Positions 56,561-64,000 of a stretch of DNA of 64,000 nucleotides are shown here, piece by piece. The stretch lies in contig BFEA01000198.1 of assembly GCA_003427395.1 (NCBI GenBank), positions 1,902,675-1,966,674 of the forward strand, in the 5' to 3' direction. Numbering within the stretch: position 1 is the stretch's first letter; every line of letters starts with the position of its first letter. Source of the DNA: Chara braunii. Lineage: Eukaryota > Streptophyta > Charophyceae > Charales > Characeae. The notes beneath the pieces are model-generated. The model did not search any database, was not told where the DNA came from, and worked only from the letters and a program-made list of their open reading frames with translations. A program made the translations under genes and the position numbers.

Positions 56561-56849
56561 TTATACAAGACCAAGTATAATAAAAGATCCTCTAAAATGC
56601 ACGAATTTATCTAAGTAAAAAAAAAACTTAGCTCAGAAAATGCAGGAATTGAAACTCACTCCTATGACTCTAACACGTGGCGAGCAACTAAAGCAACTAC
56701 CTATCAAACTGAAACTCATACTAAGTAGTAGTCTCACTCAGTCACATAAGTACTCTCACCATCCCAAAGTCAACTTAGCAAACAATAGTTCATAGTATTT
56801 CAATGCTTTATCCCTTTATACCCAGCTTATATAGGGCATAAAGCTAGAC

Positions 56850-57760
56850 CACCCAAACTTGTGGGACATGTCTAGCTTAGCCATGAAGTATACACAAACA
56901 CAGAGCACAACAACTTTTCTCTTCTTTGAGCATATGACTAGGTCATTCTAGTCGCCCTAAACTGTTTAAATAGCCAAGTTATATATACCTCTCTGAACTT
57001 AATCTTCAAAGTGGGCGTATGACTGAGTCATTCGTCTTAGAAATAATGCTCGGTCGGCCCAAGTTACCCTCAGTTATACTCTTAGTTACACTCTCTTCAG
57101 TTCGTGATAGGGCTATAGTTTGGCCACCCAAACTTATGGGACCCTGTCTGACTAGCCTGTTCTTAAAGAAGATAGTAATAAAGTATAGCCAATTCATAAC
57201 CTTTGGGTTCCAGCAGGTGCGAGGCATTAGACCAGAATACCTAAACTTATAGAATAGTCTGACTCCCTGCCTGGTTCATTCCTCTCTGATCCAATCTGTG
57301 CGCGGCGTGGGGTCAAGGTCACCCAAACTTATGGAATGACCTTGTCCTCTGCCAAAGTTACTCCCTCAGAATAAAAGCAAGAAGAGGCTGAGTCACCTAA
57401 ACTTATAGAAGGGCCCAAACCTTCTCGTTCAGAACCAAATAAACAGGAAAGAAACCCAAAGTAAACAAGGCAACCAAGCCACCTGAACTTACAGAATATG
57501 CTTGGCTCCTGAAAAATCAATCACAGTTAAACCCTCGCAAGTTAGAGCAGCCAGACCACCTAAACTTATAGAATGGCCTGACTCTCCATGCAATTCCATA
57601 GCACTGGGTCTCCCCAAACTTATGGGGACAACCTCCAGAGCAATCAGACCACCCAAACTTATGGAATGGTCCGATACTCCAAGCAATCCAAAATAAACAC
57701 AGCACTGGGTCTCCCCAAACTTATGGGGACTTCCCAGCCTTAATGACCTAGTCAAACTTT
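56850..57760 (-). repeat. AAGTTTGGGTGG array, inverted copy
   Basis: CCACCCAAACTTATGGRA-type words at about 56855, 57120, 57230, 57318, 57390, 57485, 57560, 57610, 57650 and 57715. Some read CTCCCCAAACTTATGGGGAC, which is a local variant. Confidence 0.7.
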
Positions 57761-58555
57761 ATGCAAAACTGCCTTCCTCCCAGCCTTCCCCTAGATGCAA
57801 ACCCCCTTTTTCACAATCTGTTTTCACGCAACCAATAAACTGAAACTTGAAATTGCACACACATTCCTTTACTTGGTCTGGGTTATGTCATGAAAGCCAC
57901 ACCCAAAATCAAATATAGGGCACACGCGATACAATCAGTCAACTCATAGAAAGAAGTACAAGTAGGGGATATAACTGGGTTTAGAGAGGGAGTTAAGAAA
58001 TTACCGTTCAGTTCCCTGCCTCCAGAACTCCTCCTGAGTTCCGATAGAGCTCCCGCAATCAGTGGGCTGACTCCCCACAGAGTCTTGCTGCGGTCCTACG
58101 GGTTGCAATCCCGCCTGCCGCCTTCCCCTCAGATCAGGACTAGACTTAGAGTAAGAAGGGCAGGGCGAGATAGGTTTGAGACTCTCAGATCCAAGAATGA
58201 TGCTCTCAGACTCGCAGGAGAGGGCCTTGTTATCCTCAAGCGTCTGAGGGCCCCACAATGATGGCCAAAACACGCAGCAGCTCAGCCAGCTGAAGTCAAA
58301 CCGCTCGTCCTTGACTTCTCTGGCAATCCTCCCAACTAGCAGCATAAACCCGCTTCAGCGAACTCAATCCTTTTTGTCATACCGCCTTGAAATCTAGTTG
58401 GCCACGCAGTATCATCAAGCCCCGGTAGCTACCCAATCTGTGGCTGGGATCAGACTTAATAGAATGAGCGATGCAACGACCAACAGCTAAGCTTCCAACT
58501 CCTGCAGCTTGCTTCACGCCGCTTCAATTGGTATGATGAGCAGTGTACTGGCTGG

Positions 58556-59380
58556 CAGGTAAGCCCCTCCCCCGTAGCTTGCTTTTAGCAACTTCATTTG
58601 GCGGCAAACAGTGTATTGGTCAGCAAGTCTTCAACTTCCGCAGCTGATCTCACACTGTTTCCATCAATAGGCCGGGCAAACCCGAATGTCCGCTTGCAGC
58701 TCCTTGCTCCTCCGCTGTTTGGCAATGTGTAATGCACAAACCAGCAGGTAAGTCTCCAATCTACAACCCACTCTAACAGTCTGAAAGTTAGGCTTACACT
58801 GCCTCGCACGCTAAAGCGGGCAGTGTATTGCCTAGTAGGTAGATCCTCGGTGGAGCTTCCAACTCGCATTCGGCCCTCTCGCTTTTTCCGTTTGATAATT
58901 GGATGGACCACTCTCAGGCCACCAGGTAAGTATCCAAGCCCCACTGCTGGTCCCCCGCTACTTTCATACGCAGGCCAGCTTTCGGTTCACCTCGCACCTC
59001 CAACCGTGCGTGACAAACAATCTTTTTTCGTCTCGCGCTTTCGGTTCATGGCCTTTTCACTAACGCACGGAGAGTCGTCCTTCTACAGGGACATAAAAGG
59101 CATATGCTGCTCCTGCCCCGGTGCCCCGCAACTCTCGTCAACTTCAACTAGGTAAGTACTTCGCTTCTCCTTATTGCACATAGCAGCCCCTAACGCATAA
59201 CTGCACCTGACCGTCGGCCTGGCCAGGTTCGCTCAAACTCCGGCAGGAAGCAAATCGCAAATCGAGGCGAAATGACGAACGGGAGGGAGGGAGCATTCGG
59301 GATGGGAATCATGATCGAGCGAGGGCATGAACCCCACGATCTCGATAAGCAGCAACGCCCATCCCTTGCAAGGTAAGTAG
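58556..59380 (+). repeat. recurrent CAGGTAAGT words
   Basis: Perfect or near-perfect 5' splice-site consensus at 58556, 58745, 58923, 59149 and 59370. They are antisense to the LTR-like block. The 58745 copy shares AGGTAAGTCTCCAA with the 5.3-5.9 kb modules. Confidence 0.5.
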
Positions 59381-60369
59381 AAATTTGAATGAATCTTCCG
59401 CTAGAACGCGGAAGTATACATTGCTCTCCCAGTCGTTCCCTTCTGCACACTACCTTCTTACTAACTTTCGTACCAATCCGAGTTCATATTCGGGGTCGCC
59501 AGCCCCAAAAACCCCCGCTCCGAACTCCACTTTGATGAAATCGGTCAAGACATGACCGAAATATACTAACCTCTCTCTCCCACTCCTTCACTCTCCGCCA
59601 TAGCCCCGCACACGACTATTTCTCACTAGCTCCTAGTTTACTATTTTACTCACCGAACTAACCTCACCATTCCCTTCGCCACACCTCAAAATCTCGGATT
59701 CGGCTTTTAGTTTACCGAAATCCGTTTAGAATTCAAGATGCTGTACACTTTCTGCCTTCGTCATCCCTCTCGTTTCGCCACAGCCCCGGCGCACCACCTA
59801 TCTCCACTAGTCTAACATTAAAACTGACCCCGAATTTGAGGTCGCCCGTCCCCAAAACCAGTACAACGAATCTCCCCTCATCTAAATCCGTTCAGAAATT
59901 GACAAAATACGTTCACTTCTTCTTCTCCTTTCCTCACTCCGCCATATCTCGGCGCACTAACTCTTTCTTCTACCTCCTTATCTACTAAGCCTCCTTAAAA
60001 ACTGGCTTCATATCTGAGCTCGCCCTATTCTAAAACGTCAGAAATGAACCTCCCTTTGCCCATTCTCTTTAGGAAACGGCCGAGAACACCCCTGTTCCAT
60101 GTTCGAGCTCATCGTTTCTGTCTCTTTCGACGCCTTATTCCCCGAATGCACCTAGCGCGAATTCGCGCCAGGTTCACTCCGTTTTTTCTAGTTTCATGTT
60201 CTCCCCCCTTTTCTTCTTTGCCCCGTCCCGACAGCTATGCCTTCTGTCTCTCCGATGCCTACGGCGATCCACCTTCTTCCCACTCATCTTCATCCTCCCT
60301 GTCATTTTTAGCCTGTGGCCGCACCCGGCACGGATCACATCCAGGTGCCTTCTTCGTGGTCAGCGTTAC

Positions 60370-60759
60370 TTCGCCCTCTCTGCTAGCGCAGCCTAACGAG
60401 TCGCAGCTTCCACAACACTGTCAGCAGCGCACTGTACCGGCCCGCAACTCTTGTTGTCTTAGAGGGAAACTTATGGGAAAAACCAGCGAGTAGGCGATTT
60501 GAATGTCTCCCGTCCCTATGTGCAGATTCGGTAAGTGACCCGCACCCGGGACAACTGCAGCCTCCCCGGAGTTTCCTCTGGCCTAGTCCTGCGCTGGCGC
60601 CACTCGCCCGGAGACTGTATTAATCTCCCCTGTATCACTCCGAAGGACTGCGCCCTCTCTGCTAGCGCAGCCTAACGAGTCGCAGCTTCCACAGCACTGT
60701 CAGCAGCGCACTGTCCCGGCCCGCAACTCTTGTTGTCTTAGAGGGAAACTTCTGGGAAA
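60370..60759. repeat. 110-bp direct repeat pair
   Basis: 60370-60479 and 60649-60759 both run from CGCCCTCTCTGCTAGCGCAG to CTTMTGGGAAAA, with about four differences. The right copy abuts the Penelope-like fragment. Confidence 0.8.
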
Positions 60760-60974
60760 ACAACAGCTTTTGCCACATTACTCAGAATACGGTCATGAGG
60801 AAGGTTGGTGTACACTGTGGGAAAATCAACAGTGTGAGGAGAGGGGCCACAAAGAGATGGTGCATTATTTTTCAGGTCAATCGCCACTTCATCAGCACTA
60901 TAAATGATCCAGCAACATTGAACACCAACCTGTTGATAGAGCTCGGTGTCTTTCTTGCGAAGAGTAGAGATCAT
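60738..60974 (-). pseudogene. Penelope-like reverse transcriptase, fragment with the TYDF-like motif
   Basis: The minus frame includes TLRKKDTELYQQVGVQCCWI, a sADE region, and TVDFPTVYTNLPHDRI. The last is the first Asp motif of Penelope-like RTs (DFxTxYTxxPH), lying after the expected sAdEv..L segment. A TAA stop is directly upstream of the first Met. Downstream the match ends at about AKAV, where the direct repeat starts. With 53689-54219 on the same strand, it may represent one RT gene whose parts are now separated by the inverted LTR-like block, although the YxDD segment is missing from both. Confidence 0.55.
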
Positions 60975-61262
60975 TTATTGCAAAGCAGTGCTGAGACATG
61001 ACGAAGTAGTAATATATAAGTACTTGGCAAAACCAAGTAGGAACTCTCTTTCCCCAAACACAACGCACCCTCGTCATGAATTACTTACTTTCACAAGCTC
61101 TCTCCGGTAAGTGGCCTCTACCAGTAAATTGACATGAAAAATCAATCGACCGTTATCACCCGGTACAAGCTATCTTGATGGTCTGATACAGTCATGATGA
61201 GGGGGCATTGTGTTTGGAGGGTGAAGACGGTAGTCACGACAGACATACATGCAGGTATTCCC

Positions 61263-61330
61263 GCCCATGCGGCGGAATGGTACACACATGTAACTCTTAA
61301 CAAACAGATCATGAGTTCAAACTTCAAAAT
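61263..61330 (+). repeat. tRNA-Lys-like sequence (SINE or pseudogene)
   Basis: ACTCTTAACAAACAGATCAT and GAGTTCAAACTTC resemble the anticodon arm (CTT) and T-arm of nuclear tRNA-Lys. The D-arm part is degenerate. Probably a SINE head. Confidence 0.35.
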
Positions 61331-61390
61331 CCTTATCAACTTGGACAAAATAAGGTTAGGGGCTAACCCCTGTTAAAAAAAGAAACGTAC

Positions 61391-61673
61391 CCTTCCAGGA
61401 CTGTAAATAACATGTAATGGCTTCTTCCATGGCTTCAGCTTGAAAGCTCCCATATCCGAGTCAAAGTTGTGTAGAATTGCTGTCTGCTTGTGGCTGCTTC
61501 CCAGCAGTACCTTCCCAAAGTCAATGACGTCAGGTTCTAAGCAGAACTGGCGAGGCACAGTTGCTGGATCCATCCTTCGTTTCATTAATTGCACTGATGA
61601 CGTCTTCAGTTGCCGACGAAAAGGTGCTTCTATTTCCATATACCTTTTGTTCAGGGTTGGCTGAACCACCATT
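61391..61673 (-). CDS. candidate exon of an ASH/MSP-domain (cilium-type) protein
   Basis: A 283-base exon with a pyrimidine-rich acceptor ending CTGCAG at 61674-61679 and a GTACGT donor at 61385-61390. The translation contains CLEPDVIDFGKVLLGSSHKQ, TAILHNFDSD, FKLKPWKK and VIYSPGR. The pattern (P..IDFG.VLLG....  ..L.N.... .. F....... P.G) is typical of ASH domains in HYDIN, DLEC1 and CFAP proteins of the axoneme. One nucleotide of the preceding codon plus 94 codons gives an exon that keeps frame. No flanking exon is certain; a possible one is 62368-62459. If real, it implies a lineage with flagellated cells. Confidence 0.5.
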
Positions 61674-61792
61674 CTGCAGAAGAAGGAGCAGGAGGAGGAG
61701 GATTAACAATAGCAGATCACATATGCAGTGATGAAGAATTATTTCTTCTGTGTGAGACAGCAGACAACCAGGTGCACAACCCACGCATGCAC

Positions 61793-61931
<139 letters not shown>

Positions 61932-62367
61932 TTATGGTCTGGTTAGGGAGGGAAAAAAGAAGTTCATGAAGTGGAAAGACAAGGCCTGTCTGCTGCAATC
62001 AGTCAATTTGCTTTGATATGTTCTAAGTCCATAAAGATGAAAACAGACCTCAAAAAAAAAAGAAACAAGTGCAGCGATGTCAGGTTTTGATTTTCTAAAA
62101 GGCAAAAAGACATCATGTCGGGAGGGCTGTCACGGTGGGAGTTCCAGATGGGCAAAAAAAACATAAAGCGGCAGTCTGCACACCACGGCCCTCCGCCTGC
62201 AAAAAACCTGACCCGCCTGTTTAGGAAGCCGCGCCATGTTTTTATTGCCTTTGAACTCCAGGCACGACTGAACCTACCGGTATGTGTTTTTTTTTTGCCC
62301 ACTCAAGACTCAATGGTGACTGAAACGCACTTGGCCCCCTCCAAAAAATATGAAAAAAAAAACAGAC

Positions 62368-62459
62368 CTTTCACTGTAAGGATGATCTGCGGCCAACATA
62401 CAGCTCCTGCCGTTCGGGTTAGCCACTCATAAGACATGGAGGGTATTTTCTCAAATTTT
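62368..62459 (-). CDS. possible further exon, low confidence
   Basis: A CTTCTCCAG acceptor at 62460 and a GTCTGT donor at 62362-62367 bound a 92-base open frame (FEKIPSMSYEWLTRTAGAVC). It is on the same strand and 0.7 kb upstream of the ASH-like exon. No family match is claimed. Confidence 0.2.
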
Positions 62460-62604
62460 CTGGAGAAGTAGGGGGGGGAGAAGTCTCCAACGTCTCGAAA
62501 GTCTTCAAAGATAATAGTTGAAACAAAAGTATGACAGGATGTGTGGCCAGCTTCAACGCTTATTTTGTGTTTGTGTTTTGGCACGTGATCGACCAAAGTG
62601 CACT

Positions 62605-62902
62605 CAACAACACGCTGTGAAGACTCGAGCTCGTCAAACGTTCTTCCTGTTTTTTACTGCAGCGGATTCAGCCAATATTAGTCTGCCAGGCACTACCGTC
62701 TTCGGCTGGAAAAAAAAAAAAAGAAAAAGAATGCCGGGTCATTATAGCTGTATCTGGTCTGGAAATTGCACCAAATATGGCTATAATGACCGGGCTTTCT
62801 ATTAAGGTGAAGACTGAAGACGGTAGCAGCTTTATTGTTGAGTTAACAACGTCAGGGCTATAAAAAAGGGAAAGAAAAGGGGGGTACAATCTTGAGATAT
62901 AT
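62605..62902 (+). repeat. duplicated hairpin module, unit 1
   Basis: Matches 63065-63355 over its length. It contains a 26-base stem, 62733-62758 against 62770-62795, with an 11-base loop, and an outer CTACCGTCTTC/GAAGACGGTAG pair. An A tract at 62710-62730 is specific to this unit. Confidence 0.8.
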
Positions 62903-63064
62903 CGTCTGATGGGACCAGAACCTGGTTTCCACACTCGCTGTGCCCCCTTCCCCCCCCAACTGTTATAGATTGAAGCCGTCTACTGTGCAAATAAATAAGA
63001 CATTGTAGAAGTCCACAACGAGATGAACATGGTGTATTCAATGCCGTTGAAGATACTCGTAGTG

Positions 63065-63355
63065 AACAACACGCTGTGAAGACTCAAGCTCGTCGAAATA
63101 TTTTCCTGTTTTTCACTTCCGCCGCTTCAGCGGCTTCAGCCAATATTATTCTGCCAGGCACTACCGTCTTCGGCTGAATAGAATGCCGGCTCACTATAGT
63201 TGTATCTGGACAGGAAATTGCACCAAATACGGCTATAATGACCGGCCGTCCTATTCGGGTGAAGACTGAAGACGGCAGCAGTTTTATTGTTGAGTTAACA
63301 AAGTCAGGGTTATAAAAAAAGGAAAAAAAAGGGGGGTACAATCTTGAGATATATC
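63065..63355 (+). repeat. duplicated hairpin module, unit 2
   Basis: Unit 2 keeps the inner stem (63185-63209 with 63223-63246) despite several changes; some restore pairing (G-U in unit 1 becomes G-C). Confidence 0.8.
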
Positions 63356-63905
63356 CACAGCTGACCGGCCCAAGTGATGCTTGAATTTCGGGCCAGATAT
63401 GGATATTATGACAACCCTGACAATGTCACCCGGTGTTGTATTCTTCAGTGGCATAGGTGGTGATAGTGCACATAAGATGTTGTGTGTGTGTGGGGGGGGG
63501 AGACATCACATCGGGTAGGGGCGAAGAGTGGGTTTGCTCCCAATTCCACTGGAATTCCAGTGTAACATGACACTCATTTGGAGCAATCACGATCTCTAGA
63601 ACTTCCAAGTTGAAAAAGAGGAAAGGCAGTTGTCATTAAAAAAAAAAGGATAATTTGTGAAATACCCCTATAAGTTGAGATATATGCCAAAATGCCCCTA
63701 AAAGATATGGGTAGAGCGGAATACCCCTCTGACGCAAAAATTGCTTTGCGAAATGCCCCTGGCGTCGGTTGGACCTGTCATCTCTGCAAAATACCCCTAC
63801 CGGGTACTATCCATGTTTGCAAAATATCCCAGTACTTTCCAACTTTTCCCATGCCCTTTGTATTTTCGTTTTACCCCTAGTGGCCCTGGCCATCTTTGCG
63901 TTTTG
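63356..63905. other. intergenic, no gene seen
   Basis: Includes a stretch (63660-63860) with repeated AAATRCCCCT words about every 30-40 bases. Nothing coding recognised. Confidence 0.4.
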
Positions 63906-63909
63906 CCCC

Positions 63910-63949
63910 CTCGCTGTGTGTTTGTGCGTGTGCGTGTGTGTGTGTGTGT

Positions 63950-63992
<43 letters not shown>

Positions 63993-64000
63993 TGTGAGAG
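63910..64000. repeat. (GT)n microsatellite
   Basis: GT dinucleotides to the window end with a few TC interruptions. Confidence 0.97.

Larger units (their letters stand above)
54220..60100 (-). mobile_element. diverged giant-LTR-like block, inverted relative to 6731-14397
   Basis: On the minus strand the block ends CTCAACA at 54220, matching CTCGACA of the solo LTR. From there upwards it is colinear with the solo LTR in reverse: the terminal 330 bases, the CACATACTTA region near 55340, the GCTGCC array (56025-56540), the AAGTTTGGGTGG array (56850-57730), the CTCCCGCAATC...GTCTTGCTGCGGTCCTA block (58045-58110), the splice-site-like words and a GGGGCTATGG block (59600). The other end is unresolved; no TGTCGG palindrome was found. 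The candidate left duplication is CCGG (54216-54219), unmatched so far. Confidence 0.6.

Noticed and set aside
60044-60493. 149-codon plus-strand frame
   Set aside because: Pyrimidine-rich, Ser/Pro/Phe composition, antisense to the LTR-like block, no domain.

Overview
This is a eukaryotic, repeat-dominated nuclear window with assembly gaps (1792-1851 and 31070-31914) and many single ambiguous bases. Plant-lineage marks are primer-binding sites for tRNA-iMet and tRNA-Asp, a short CCCTAAA telomere-type run, a plastid-type trnL-UAG copy and a chromodomain Ty3/gypsy element. A possible ASH-domain (flagellar-type) exon and two Penelope-like RT fragments fit a streptophyte lineage with motile sperm. 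A charophyte such as Chara is my best guess; this is inference, not proof. No complete, intact host gene is visible.

Layout. 1-6500: small repeats, hAT-like MITEs, a repeat that sits in (TA)n tracts, CT/CA microsatellites and the trnL-UAG copy. 6516-6730 and 14402-14441: two halves of one gypsy integrase fragment, split by a 7.7-kb solo LTR (6731-14397) with a 4-bp ACGT duplication. 14442-16958: repeats and purine-rich low-complexity DNA. 16959-50446: one large nested structure. The host is a minus-strand Ty3/gypsy chromovirus (3' LTR 16959-17863, pol 17902-21170, gag 21377-23416, leader 23417-24602 and 49223-49536, PBS 49537-49548, 5' LTR 49550-50446), flanked by TAGC on both sides. Its leader is interrupted by a 24.6-kb plus-strand element, 24603-49222.

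That inserted element is the main discovery. Two direct repeats of about 8.6 kb (24603-33204 and 40661-49222) start TGTCGG and end CGACA. The first is followed at once by a 20-base tRNA-Asp primer-binding site, then a leader and a gag gene with a zinc knuckle, and no recognisable pol. I read this as a non-autonomous, gag-only retroelement with giant LTRs. The solo LTR at 6731-14397 and a diverged inverted copy from 54220 to at least 60100 look like relatives. The LTRs carry complex internal repeats: hairpin minisatellites, a TGTGAC/GTCACA tract, tandem 20-mers, and a terminal palindrome whose arms co-vary between families.

50447-64000: TA-associated repeats, an unrecognised 188-codon ORF, Penelope-like RT remnants on either side of the inverted LTR-like block, an ASH-like exon, and a duplicated module with a conserved hairpin. 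The region 35233-38292 inside the giant element is bounded by single Ns and duplicates neighbouring sequence, so it may be a scaffolding artefact.
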